A stretch of 64,000 bases of DNA from Hyphomicrobiales bacterium (GTDB lineage: Bacteria; Pseudomonadota; Alphaproteobacteria; Rhizobiales; Rhizobiaceae): NCBI GenBank assembly GCA_900468805.1, contig UEIF01000048.1, positions 62,001 through 126,000 of the forward strand. The letters run 5' to 3'. Each line of letters starts with the position of its first letter. Within the stretch, counting starts at the first letter, position 1. The notes beneath the pieces were generated by a model. It was not told the DNA's origin. It did not search any database and saw only the letters and a program-made list of their open reading frames with translations. Of this stretch, positions 7,987 to 15,948 are shown one piece after another. Made by a program: the position numbers and the translations under genes.

Positions 7987-8973
7987 CTACCAGCGCTGAT
8001 GCACATGCGGTGCGATCAGACGCTCGTAGATCTCGCGCGTCGCGGCCATGACATCGGCAGAAAGCGGCGCAAGATCGGCAGCGGCTGCGTTCGCCTTGGC
8101 CTGCTCGGCATTGCGTGCACCGGGGATGACGACGGTGACGGCTTCTGCCATCAGGATCCAGCGCAGCGCAAAAACCGCCATGCCGGTGCCCGCGGGAACG
8201 AGTTTGCGCACTTCCTCGACCGCCTGCAGGCCGACCTCGAAGGGTACGCCCGAAAAGGTTTCGCCGACATCGAAGGCTTCGCCGTTGCGGTTGAAGTTGC
8301 GATGGTCGTCGCTGGCGAACTTCGTGTCGCGGGTGATCTTGCCGGAGAGTAGGCCGCTTGCAAGCGGCACGCGCGCGATGATCGCCACGTTCTTGCGACG
8401 GGCTTCACCGAAGAACAGGTGATCGGGACGCTGGCGGAAGATATTGTAGATGATCTGGATGCTGACGACGCCGGGATATTCGATCGCCTTCAGTGCTTCC
8501 TCGACCTTTTCGACGCTGACGCCGTAGCCCCGGATCTTGCCGGCCTTCTGCAGCTCGTCCAGACCTGCGAAGACTTCGGGACGGTAGAGCACCTCCGTCG
8601 GCGGGCAGTGAAGCTGCACGAGGTCGAGGCTGTCCACCTGCAGGTTTTTCAGGCTGCGGTCGATGAAGCCTTCCAGATTGGCTTTGGTGTAGCCCTCAGT
8701 GACGTGCGGATTGAGACGGCGGCCGGCCTTGGTCGCGACCATTGGACGTTCACCGCCCCGCGCCTTCAGCACGTCGGCGATGATCTTTTCGGAGCGGCCG
8801 TCGCCATAGACGTCGGCGGTATCGATGAAGGTCATGCCGGCGTCGAGCGCGGCATTCAGAGCGGCGCGGCCGTCCGCTTCGCTGACATCGCCCCAGGAGC
8901 CGCCGATCTGCCAGGCGCCGAAGCCGACATCGGTGACGGTGAAGGGCAGGCGGCCGAAAACATGATGTTTCAT
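7987..8973 (-). CDS. Aldo/keto reductase
   Basis: 328 residues from the ATG at 8973, which is preceded by a perfect GGAGGA site; the frame is open 40 codons further upstream but that part is unlike the family. The family features are visible: FGAWQIGGSWG near the N-terminus, FIDTADVYGDGRSEKI with the catalytic Asp and Tyr, KAGRR with the catalytic Lys, LDLVQLHCPP with the catalytic His, and a C-terminal cofactor region VIPGARNAEQAKANAAA. It is a cytosolic NADPH-dependent carbonyl reductase of unknown substrate. Divergent from the cupin gene. Confidence 0.9.
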   Translation of the reverse strand: MKHHVFGRLPFTVTDVGFGAWQIGGSWGDVSEADGRAALNAALDAGMTFIDTADVYGDGRSEKIIADVLKARGGERPMVATKAGRRLNPHVTEGYTKANLEGFIDRSLKNLQVDSLDLVQLHCPPTEVLYRPEVFAGLDELQKAGKIRGYGVSVEKVEEALKAIEYPGVVSIQIIYNIFRQRPDHLFFGEARRKNVAIIARVPLASGLLSGKITRDTKFASDDHRNFNRNGEAFDVGETFSGVPFEVGLQAVEEVRKLVPAGTGMAVFALRWILMAEAVTVVIPGARNAEQAKANAAAADLAPLSADVMAATREIYERLIAPHVHQRW

Positions 8974-9122
8974 GGAAATCCTCCGTTCGTGATGAAAGGC
9001 CTTCGCAGTAGCAGCCGCCGGGTGGGGCGGCAATTGCCGATGCCGCTTGGATCGCCTGCTGCGATCAAATATCCTTGTCCACGACGGCTTCAACCGCAGA
9101 CGACGGAAGAACAGGAAAGATC

Positions 9123-9524
9123 ATGGATATCAAGACCGCGGGCTCACGCCCGTCCACAAAAGGCCAAACCGATTATTTCACCGGCTCCGTCCGCCTCGAT
9201 CCGCTCGTCGAGGCGCCGGAGCCGGCGCGCGTGCGGGCAACTCACGTGACCTTCGAGCCTGGCGCGCGCACCGCCTGGCATACCCATCCCCTAGGTCAGA
9301 CGCTGATCGTTACGTCAGGCAGAGGTCTCGCCCAGACATGGGGTGGGGAAATCAGGGAAATCCGCCCGGGTGATGTCGTGTGGTTCCCACCGGGCGAGAA
9401 GCATTGGCATGGCGCAAGCCCCGAGAGCGCGATGAGCCATATCGCCATCCAGGAGGCATTGAATGGCAGCGTTGCGGACTGGCTAGAGCAGGTCAGCAAC
9501 GAAGAATATGCCGGCAAGGCCTGA
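9123..9524 (+). CDS. Cupin-domain protein (carboxymuconolactone decarboxylase-associated type)
   Basis: 133 residues from ATG 9123, with AGGAAAG upstream. A single cupin barrel is seen: GARTAWHTHPLGQTLIVTSG is cupin motif 1 with the metal-binding histidines, and PGDVVWFPPGEKHWHGA is motif 2 with the third histidine. Proteins like this occur next to oxidoreductases in rhizobia. Divergent to the aldo/keto reductase across about 150 bases, so the two may share control. No specific reaction can be named. Confidence 0.85.
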   Translation: MDIKTAGSRPSTKGQTDYFTGSVRLDPLVEAPEPARVRATHVTFEPGARTAWHTHPLGQTLIVTSGRGLAQTWGGEIREIRPGDVVWFPPGEKHWHGASPESAMSHIAIQEALNGSVADWLEQVSNEEYAGKA

Positions 9525-9785
9525 TGTGCGTTTAGCCTCTAAGAGACCCGTGCATGCTATCCGGACATCCGTTTCGGATATTTGTCGCAGGAGAGGAGGG
9601 TGTTTCAGGCGCCTGCGCTCTATCCGCGCTGACCGATTGTGGAAAACGCGGCGCAGCGGATCAGCGTGAGGGGTGACACGGAACGCATGGCCAAGCGCTT
9701 CGGCGGCAAGCTCGTGCGGGCAAAGCGGAATTGCCGACTTGCCGGGGATCGGCGCAACTTTCCGAAACAATTTCAGGACTGTCAT
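9483..9785 (-). CDS. Hypothetical small protein, doubtful
   Basis: A 100-residue frame from an ATG with GGAG nine bases upstream, reading MTVLKLFRKVAPIPGKSAIP. It is basic, has no membrane segment or recognisable domain, and overlaps the end of the cupin gene by 42 bases on the other strand. The good ribosome-binding site argues for it; the overlap and arginine-rich composition argue against. I do not recognise the protein. Confidence 0.35.
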   Translation of the reverse strand: MTVLKLFRKVAPIPGKSAIPLCPHELAAEALGHAFRVTPHADPLRRVFHNRSARIERRRLKHPPLLRQISETDVRIACTGLLEAKRTSGLAGIFFVADLL

Positions 9786-9899
9786 GGTTTTGTCTCCAAA
9801 CCTGCTTGACACTAAAAGGCGAACCCCTTAGTTAGCCGCTCATCCCAACGGCCAGCCCGTTCGGAGAGGGTGCTCAGGCACCGGATTGCTTGAAAGAAT

Positions 9900-9976
9900 G
9901 CGGGTGTAGCTCAGTCGGTTAGAGTGCCGGCCTGTCACGCCGGAGGTCGCGGGTTCGAGCCCCGTCACTCGCGCCA
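9900..9976 (+). tRNA. tRNA-Asp (GTC)
   Basis: 77 bases folding as a complete cloverleaf. The acceptor stem pairs GCGGGTG with CACTCGC, the D arm is TAGCTCAGTCGGTTAGAG, the anticodon stem CCGGC/GCCGG encloses CTGTCAC with anticodon GTC, and the T arm contains GGTTCGAGCC. CCA is encoded. Confidence 0.97.
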
Positions 9977-10047
9977 TTTCAAGCAGGCGGCAAATCGTCG
10001 CCTCTGTCCGGTTTCGTGGTATCTTCACGGTCCGAAAGGTCCAATGC

Positions 10048-10124
10048 GCGGGTGTAGCTCAGTCGGTTAGAGTGCCGGCCTGTCACGCCGGAGGTCGCGG
10101 GTTCGAGCCCCGTCACTCGCGCCA
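10048..10124 (+). tRNA. tRNA-Asp (GTC), second copy
   Basis: Identical over all 77 bases to the copy at 9900, including the encoded CCA. The 71-base spacer between them is unrelated outside the tRNA, so this is a tandem tRNA duplication, probably cotranscribed. Confidence 0.97.
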
Positions 10125-10372
10125 TTTTCTTCCTGAAAGCCATGCAGTTTCCGAGGGTCAGCCATGCGGCCTTCCGCAACTTTTACGGATTTGTCGCGAC
10201 ATCGTTGCATCTGCTTGATAATGTCCTTCTCACGCTGTTCGAATAGCTTCTGTAAAAGTCTTGCGCCGGGGCTCCGGCTGCGCTAACCACGGCTTGTTGC
10301 AACGCACGTTCGCTTGCCGGGCATTTGCCCAGTTGCGCCGCCAGGCGCCGCCCGCAAGCAGGGATGAACATG

Positions 10373-10738
10373 ATGACTGAACTGCTCAGTTCCTATATTC
10401 CGATCGCTATTTTCATCGGCATCGCGCTCGTAATTGGCCTGGCGCTTCTCATTGCGCCGTTTGCCGTTGCCTTCAAGGCGCCCGATTCGGAAAAGCTTTC
10501 GGCTTACGAATGCGGCTTCAACGCATTCGACGACGCTCGTATGAAGTTCGATATCCGCTTCTACCTCGTGTCGATTCTCTTCATCATCTTCGACCTTGAG
10601 GTCGCCTTCCTCTTTCCGTGGGCCGTTTCCTTCGGCGCCATCGGCTGGTTCGGCTTCTGGTCCATGATGGTCTTCCTCCTCGTGCTGACCATCGGCTTTA
10701 TCTATGAATGGAAGAAGGGAGCCCTGGAATGGGAGTAG
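10373..10738 (+). CDS. nuoA: NADH-quinone oxidoreductase subunit A
   Basis: 121 residues with three transmembrane segments. The conserved NuoA loop KLSAYECGFNAFDDAR and the following FDIRFYLVSILFIIFDLEVAFLFPW are clear. It sits in the membrane arm of complex I at the junction with the peripheral arm. Three in-frame ATGs lie together (10364, 10370, 10373); MTELLSSY at 10373 matches the family start, with AGGGA about ten bases upstream. First gene of the nuo operon; overlaps nuoB by ten bases. Confidence 0.97.
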   Translation: MTELLSSYIPIAIFIGIALVIGLALLIAPFAVAFKAPDSEKLSAYECGFNAFDDARMKFDIRFYLVSILFIIFDLEVAFLFPWAVSFGAIGWFGFWSMMVFLLVLTIGFIYEWKKGALEWE

Positions 10739-11313
10739 CCCCCGCTGGCAATCAGACGCTTGTCGCGCAGCAGCCGAAGGGGATCGTTGATCCCTCGACC
10801 GGTAAGCCGATCGGCAGCAACGACGCATTCTTCGGTGAGATCAACAATGAGCTCGCCGACAAGGGTTTCCTCGTCACCTCGACCGATGAGCTGATCAACT
10901 GGGCTCGTACCGGCTCGCTGATGTGGATGACCTTCGGTCTCGCATGCTGCGCCGTCGAGATGATGCAGCTCTCCATGCCGCGTTACGACGTCGAGCGCTT
11001 CGGTTTTGCGCCGCGCGCCTCGCCGCGCCAGTCGGACGTCATGATCGTCGCCGGCACGTTGACCAACAAGATGGCCCCCGCGCTCCGCAAGGTCTACGAC
11101 CAGATGCCCGAGCCGCGTTACGTTATCTCGATGGGCTCCTGCGCCAATGGCGGCGGCTACTATCACTATTCCTATTCGGTGGTTCGTGGTTGCGACCGCG
11201 TCGTGCCGATCGACATCTACGTGCCGGGCTGTCCCCCCACGGCGGAAGCACTGCTTTACGGCGTGCTACTGCTGCAGAAGAAGATCCGCCGCACCGGCAC
11301 GATCGAACGCTAA
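10729..11313 (+). CDS. nuoB: NADH-quinone oxidoreductase subunit B
   Basis: 194 residues. It carries the ligands of iron-sulfur cluster N2, the last electron carrier before quinone: the Cys pair in GLACCAVEMM, Cys in SMGSCANGGG and Cys in VPGCPPTAEA. Peripheral arm, cytoplasmic side. Start ATG 10729 lies inside the end of nuoA, so translation is probably coupled. Confidence 0.98.
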   Translation: MGVAPAGNQTLVAQQPKGIVDPSTGKPIGSNDAFFGEINNELADKGFLVTSTDELINWARTGSLMWMTFGLACCAVEMMQLSMPRYDVERFGFAPRASPRQSDVMIVAGTLTNKMAPALRKVYDQMPEPRYVISMGSCANGGGYYHYSYSVVRGCDRVVPIDIYVPGCPPTAEALLYGVLLLQKKIRRTGTIER

Positions 11314-11331
11314 GGGCAAGGACAGGAAATT

Positions 11332-11934
11332 ATGAGCGAAGCCCTCACTGAGCTTTCGTCCTACGTTTCGGAAGCGCGCGGCAATCTGATTGCCGCCTCG
11401 CAGCTCAAATACGGCGAGCTGACGCTGACGACGACTGGCGACAATTTGATTCCGTTGCTGACCTTCCTGCGCGATGATGCCAAATGTGGCTTCATCAACA
11501 TGATTGACATTTGTGGTGTCGACTGGCCGCAGCGCGAGCTGCGCTTCGATGTCGTTTATCATCTCTTGTCTCCGAAGCAGAACCTGCGCATCCGGGTGAA
11601 GGTGGCGACCGACGAGGATACGCCGGTTCCGTCCGCTTGCGCCGTCTATCCGGGCGCCGACTGGTTCGAGCGCGAGACCTGGGACATGTACGGCGTTCTC
11701 TTCACCGGCCATCCGGACCTGCGCCGCATCCTGACCGACTACGGTTTCGAGGGTCATCCGCTGCGCAAGGACTTCCCGACGACCGGTTTCGTCGAGGTTC
11801 GCTACGACGATGCGGCAAAGCGCGTCGTTTACGAACCTGTCGAACTGAAGCAGGAATTCCGCAATTTCGATTTCTTGTCCCCCTGGGAAGGCACGGAATA
11901 CGTGCTGCCGGGCGACGAAAAGGCGAAGCAGTAA
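11332..11934 (+). CDS. nuoC: NADH-quinone oxidoreductase subunit C
   Basis: 200 residues, the length of a free-standing NuoC (the gene is not fused to nuoD as in enterobacteria). Family motifs include LRFDVVYHLLS, ERETWDMYGVLFTGHPDLRRIL and LRKDFPTTGFVEVRYD. Structural part of the quinone module. A short hairpin (GCGGGC-TTTC-GCCCGC, 11949-11964) lies between it and nuoD. Confidence 0.98.
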   Translation: MSEALTELSSYVSEARGNLIAASQLKYGELTLTTTGDNLIPLLTFLRDDAKCGFINMIDICGVDWPQRELRFDVVYHLLSPKQNLRIRVKVATDEDTPVPSACAVYPGADWFERETWDMYGVLFTGHPDLRRILTDYGFEGHPLRKDFPTTGFVEVRYDDAAKRVVYEPVELKQEFRNFDFLSPWEGTEYVLPGDEKAKQ

Positions 11935-12000
11935 GTTTGAGGCGTGTGGCGGGCTTTCGCCCGCTGTTCACTGACTACCTGAAAAAGCGAGCCCATCGCC

Positions 12001-13191
12001 ATGACCGAACATAACGTCCGTAACTTCAACATCAATTTCGGGCCGCAGCATCCGGCAGCACACGGCGTTCTGCGTCTTGTGCTGGAGCTTGACGGCGAAA
12101 TCGTGGAGCGCGTCGATCCGCATATCGGCCTGCTGCACCGCGGTACCGAAAAGCTGATCGAGACCAAGACCTACCTGCAGGCCGTTCCCTATTTCGACCG
12201 CCTCGACTACGTGGCGCCGATGAACCAGGAACATGCCTATGCGATGGCGGTCGAAAAGCTGCTGGGCATCGAAATCCCGATTCGCGGCCAGCTCATCCGC
12301 GTTCTCTATTCGGAAATCGGCCGTATCCTGTCGCATCTTCTGAACGTCACGACGCAGGCCATGGACGTCGGCGCGTTGACGCCGCCGCTCTGGGGCTTCG
12401 AAGAGCGCGAAAAGCTGATGGTGTTCTACGAGCGTGCTTCCGGCTCCCGCATGCATGCCGCCTATTTCCGTCCGGGTGGCGTCCACCAGGACCTGCCGGA
12501 AGATCTGGTGCAGGATATCGGCAAGTGGTGCGACCAATTCCCGGGCAAGCTCGATGATATCGACGATCTTCTGACCGGCAACCGCATCTTCAAGCAGCGT
12601 AACGTCGATATCGGCGTGGTTTCGCTGGAGGATTGCTGGGCCTGGGGCTTCTCTGGCGTGATGGTACGCGGTTCGGGCGCCGCCTGGGACCTGCGTCGCG
12701 CGCAGCCCTATGAATGCTATTCGGATCTTGAGTTCGACATTCCGATCGGCAAGAACGGCGACAACTACGATCGTTACCTGATCCGCATGATCGAGATGCG
12801 CGAATCGGTGAAGATCATGAAGCAGTGCGTCAATCGCCTGCTCGGTGATGCCAAGGCAGGGCCCTTCTCCTCCATAGACGGGAAGGTCGTTCCGCCGAAG
12901 CGTGGCGAGATGAAGCGCTCGATGGAAGCGTTGATCCACCACTTCAAGCTCTACACCGAAGGCTATCACGTTCCGGCCGGCGAAGTTTACGCTGCCGTCG
13001 AGGCGCCGAAGGGCGAGTTCGGCGTCTACCTCGTCTCCGACGGTACCAACAAGCCTTACCGTTGCAAGATCCGCGCCCCGGGTTATGCGCACCTGCAGGC
13101 AATGGACTTCATGTGCCGTGGCCACCAGCTTGCCGACGTCGCGGCCGTTCTCGGCTCGCTCGACATCGTGTTCGGCGAGGTGGATCGCTGA
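12001..13191 (+). CDS. nuoD: NADH-quinone oxidoreductase subunit D
   Basis: 396 residues, the 49-kDa subunit that forms the quinone site with NuoB. Starts MTEHNVRNFNINFGPQHPAAHG, where the GPQHPAAHG loop holds the quinone-contacting His; LLHRGTEKLIE and the C-terminal FGEVDR are also typical. Its stop overlaps the ATG of the next small gene (TGATG). Confidence 0.98.
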   Translation: MTEHNVRNFNINFGPQHPAAHGVLRLVLELDGEIVERVDPHIGLLHRGTEKLIETKTYLQAVPYFDRLDYVAPMNQEHAYAMAVEKLLGIEIPIRGQLIRVLYSEIGRILSHLLNVTTQAMDVGALTPPLWGFEEREKLMVFYERASGSRMHAAYFRPGGVHQDLPEDLVQDIGKWCDQFPGKLDDIDDLLTGNRIFKQRNVDIGVVSLEDCWAWGFSGVMVRGSGAAWDLRRAQPYECYSDLEFDIPIGKNGDNYDRYLIRMIEMRESVKIMKQCVNRLLGDAKAGPFSSIDGKVVPPKRGEMKRSMEALIHHFKLYTEGYHVPAGEVYAAVEAPKGEFGVYLVSDGTNKPYRCKIRAPGYAHLQAMDFMCRGHQLADVAAVLGSLDIVFGEVDR

Positions 13192-13463
13192 TGCAGGCTC
13201 TGCCGCTCGCAGCTGCACTTCTTCTTTCGGCTTCCTCCGCCTTTGCGCAGGAGGCCGGAAAGCTCGGCACGCCGCTGGGCCACGAGGAAGCACAGCCGCC
13301 GGCAGAGCAATCGTCCATGGGCGAGCTTTTGTCCAAGGGCTATCAAATCAAGGCCGCCGTGCCGAATGGCGGCAAGTTCGTGGTATTTATGCAAAAAGAC
13401 CAGTCGGCCTATGCCTGTGAAATGCAGTCTTTGACTGCTTCGCGGTGTGGAACGCTAAACTGA
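13191..13463 (+). CDS. Small exported protein between nuoD and nuoE
   Basis: 90 residues beginning MQALPLAAALLLSASSAFAQEAG, a textbook signal peptide with cleavage after AFA. The mature part of about 70 residues has GELLSKGYQIKAAVPNGGKFVVFMQKDQSAYACEMQS and two cysteines (Cys in YACEM and RCGTLN) that could form a disulfide in the periplasm. Start overlaps the nuoD stop by one base and the gene ends 16 bases before nuoE, so it is part of the operon. No known complex I subunit matches. Function unknown. Confidence 0.8.
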   Translation: MQALPLAAALLLSASSAFAQEAGKLGTPLGHEEAQPPAEQSSMGELLSKGYQIKAAVPNGGKFVVFMQKDQSAYACEMQSLTASRCGTLN

Positions 13464-13479
13464 CAAGGCGTGAGGAAGA

Positions 13480-14628
13480 ATGTCCGTTCGTCGATTAGCC
13501 GAAGATCAATTCCAGCCGGCCGCATTCGCTTTCAGCGATGAAAATGCGGTCTGGGCGGAAAAGACGATTCAGAAATATCCCGCAGGCCGTCAGCAGTCAG
13601 CGGTCATTCCGCTGTTGATGCGTGCGCAGGAGCAGGATGGTTGGGTCACCCGTCCGGCGATCGAAAAGATCGCCGACATGCTGGACATGGCCTATATTCG
13701 TGTTCTCGAGGTCGCGACCTTCTACACCCAGTTCCAGCTTCATCCTGTCGGCACCCGCGCTCACGTGCAGGTTTGCGGCACGACGCCCTGCATGCTGCGC
13801 GGCTCGGAAAAGCTGATGGGCGTCTGCCGCAGCAAGATCCACCAGCATCCCTTCGAACGTAACGCCGAAGGCACGCTCTCCTGGGAAGAGGTCGAATGTC
13901 TCGGGGCTTGCGTCAACGCGCCCATGGTGATGATCGGCAAGGACACCTATGAGGACCTGACGCCGGAGCGCCTGGAAGAGATCATCGATACGTTCGGGGC
14001 TGGCAACGGCGCGAGCATCAAGGTCGGTCCGCAGATCGACCGTCATCTGTCCTCGCCTGAGGGCGGTCCGACGACGCTTCTGGACGATGCCAAGGTCACC
14101 CGGACCTGGGTCGACGAAGCCCCGGCAACTGCGCCGGCCGACGGCGCGCCGGTTCCTCCCTCAGAGGCCGCGCGTCCGAAGAGCACTGATGCCGAGACCA
14201 ATGCCGCACTGAAGACGCCAGTAACGGCGCCGAAGGCATCGGCCAGGAATGCGAAGGCTGCTGAAGTTCAGCCGCTGTCCGGCACGGCAGCTTCCGAGCC
14301 TGCGCCGGTGGCTGCAGCAACCGCTGCGGCTCCGAAGCCATCGCTGACGGATAAGAATCGCCCGGCTGGCGTCGAAAAGCCCGCCGCTCCCGATGATCTC
14401 AAGATGATTTCCGGCGTCGGTCCGAAGATCGAAGCAACGTTGAACGAAATCGGTATCTTCACTTTCTCGCAGATCGCGGGCTGGAAGAAGGCCGAACGCG
14501 AATGGGTCGATGGTTTCCTGAATTTCCGCGGCCGCATCGAGCGCGACGACTGGGTCAAGCAGGCCAAGGCGCTCGCCAAGGGCGGCGAAGCGGAATATAT
14601 CAAGGTCTTCGGCAAGAAGCCGCGGTAA
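13480..14628 (+). CDS. nuoE: NADH-quinone oxidoreductase subunit E with C-terminal helix-hairpin-helix extension
   Basis: 382 residues, more than twice the usual NuoE. Residues about 1-185 are the thioredoxin-like NuoE core with four ligands of the 2Fe-2S cluster N1a (QVCGTTPCMLRG and VECLGACVNAPM). Residues about 200-300 are an Ala/Pro/Lys-rich linker. Residues about 304-382 form a compact module starting DDLKMISGVGPKIEATL and containing GRIERDDWVKQAK, a helix-hairpin-helix-like fold. The same module recurs in the protein encoded at 15949. The extension is usual in alphaproteobacteria; what it does is not known. Confidence 0.96.
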   Translation: MSVRRLAEDQFQPAAFAFSDENAVWAEKTIQKYPAGRQQSAVIPLLMRAQEQDGWVTRPAIEKIADMLDMAYIRVLEVATFYTQFQLHPVGTRAHVQVCGTTPCMLRGSEKLMGVCRSKIHQHPFERNAEGTLSWEEVECLGACVNAPMVMIGKDTYEDLTPERLEEIIDTFGAGNGASIKVGPQIDRHLSSPEGGPTTLLDDAKVTRTWVDEAPATAPADGAPVPPSEAARPKSTDAETNAALKTPVTAPKASARNAKAAEVQPLSGTAASEPAPVAAATAAAPKPSLTDKNRPAGVEKPAAPDDLKMISGVGPKIEATLNEIGIFTFSQIAGWKKAEREWVDGFLNFRGRIERDDWVKQAKALAKGGEAEYIKVFGKKPR

Positions 14629-14640
14629 GAGGTGTGAAGC

Positions 14641-15945
14641 ATGTTACAAGATAAGGACCGCATCTTTACCAACATCTACGGCCTCAAGGACAAATCCCTG
14701 AAGGGCGCGATGAGCCGCGGCAACTGGGATGGCACCAAGCAGATCCTGGAAAAGGGCCGTGACTGGATCATCGACGAGATGAAGGCTTCTGGCCTTCGGG
14801 GTCGCGGCGGTGCAGGCTTCCCGACGGGTCTCAAATGGTCGTTCATGCCGAAGCAGAGCGACGGCCGTCCGCATTACCTCGTCGTCAACGCCGACGAATC
14901 GGAGCCCGGCACCTGCAAGGACCGCGACATCATGCGCAACGATCCGCATACGCTGATCGAGGGCTGCGTGATCGCGAGCTTCGCCATGGGTGCGAATGCT
15001 GCCTATATCTATGTACGCGGTGAATATATCCGCGAGCGCGAAGCCCTGCAGGCTGCGATCGACGAATGTTATGACGCCGGCCTGCTTGGCAAGAACAACA
15101 AGCTCGGCTGGGATATCGAAATCTTCGTTCATCACGGTGCCGGTGCCTACATTTGCGGCGAAGAAACCGCGCTGCTCGAGAGCCTTGAAGGCAAGAAGGG
15201 CCAGCCGCGCCTGAAGCCGCCGTTCCCGGCAAACATGGGTCTCTACGGCTGCCCGACGACGGTCAACAATGTCGAATCGATCGCCGTCGCCCCGACGATC
15301 CTGCGCCGCGGCGCAGGCTGGTTCTCGGCCATCGGTCGGCCGAACAATGTGGGCACCAAGCTGTTCATGCTCTCCGGCCACGTCAACAAGCCGTGCACCG
15401 TCGAAGAAGAAATGGGCATCACCTTCCGCGAACTGGTCGATCGGCACGCCGGCGGCATCCGCGGCGGCTGGGATAACCTGCTCGCCGTCATTCCAGGCGG
15501 CGCGTCGTGCCCCATCGTTCCGGCCAAGGACATCATCGACTGCCCAATGGATTTCGACGGCCTGCGCGCGGTCGGCTCCTCCTTCGGTACGGCTGCCTCG
15601 ATCGTCATGGATAAGTCCACCGACGTCATCAAGGCGATCGCCCGTATCTCGGCCTTCTTCAAGCATGAGAGCTGTGGCCAGTGCACGCCGTGCCGTGAGG
15701 GCACGGGCTGGATGTGGCGCGTGATGGAGCGTATGGCGCGCGGCAACGCGCAGAAGCGCGAAATCGACATGCTGTTCCAGGTCACCAAGCAGATCGAAGG
15801 CCACACCATCTGCGCGCTCGGCGACGCGGCCGCATGGCCGGTGCAGGGTCTGATCCGTAACTTCCGTCCGGAAATCGAAGCCCGCATCGACCAGTATACG
15901 GCCAATGCCCTCGATCACGGCGCGGTTCTGGAGGCGGCTGAGTAA
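14641..15945 (+). CDS. nuoF: NADH-quinone oxidoreductase subunit F
   Basis: 434 residues. Binds NADH and FMN (GLRGRGGAGFPTGLKWSFMP is the glycine-rich loop; ADESEPGTCKDR) and carries cluster N3 (HESCGQCTPCREGT plus a later Cys in HTICALGDAAAWP). Electron entry point of complex I, at the tip of the peripheral arm together with NuoE. It ends three bases before the next gene. Confidence 0.98.
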   Translation: MLQDKDRIFTNIYGLKDKSLKGAMSRGNWDGTKQILEKGRDWIIDEMKASGLRGRGGAGFPTGLKWSFMPKQSDGRPHYLVVNADESEPGTCKDRDIMRNDPHTLIEGCVIASFAMGANAAYIYVRGEYIREREALQAAIDECYDAGLLGKNNKLGWDIEIFVHHGAGAYICGEETALLESLEGKKGQPRLKPPFPANMGLYGCPTTVNNVESIAVAPTILRRGAGWFSAIGRPNNVGTKLFMLSGHVNKPCTVEEEMGITFRELVDRHAGGIRGGWDNLLAVIPGGASCPIVPAKDIIDCPMDFDGLRAVGSSFGTAASIVMDKSTDVIKAIARISAFFKHESCGQCTPCREGTGWMWRVMERMARGNAQKREIDMLFQVTKQIEGHTICALGDAAAWPVQGLIRNFRPEIEARIDQYTANALDHGAVLEAAE

Positions 15946-15948
15946 GCG

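Noticed and set aside
9558..9580. TATCCG-N11-CGGATA inverted repeat after the cupin gene
   Set aside because: Short arms and no regulator or promoter nearby; probably chance.
9840..10179. Reverse-strand ORFs reading MARVTGLEPATSGVTGRHSNRLSYTR
   Set aside because: They are the antisense of the two tRNA-Asp genes, a well-known false protein. The tRNA folds explain the conservation.
10283..10828. Long reverse ORFs opposite the nuo genes (here and repeatedly to 26000)
   Set aside because: Codon-position GC bias of the real genes keeps antisense frames open; none shows a family motif.
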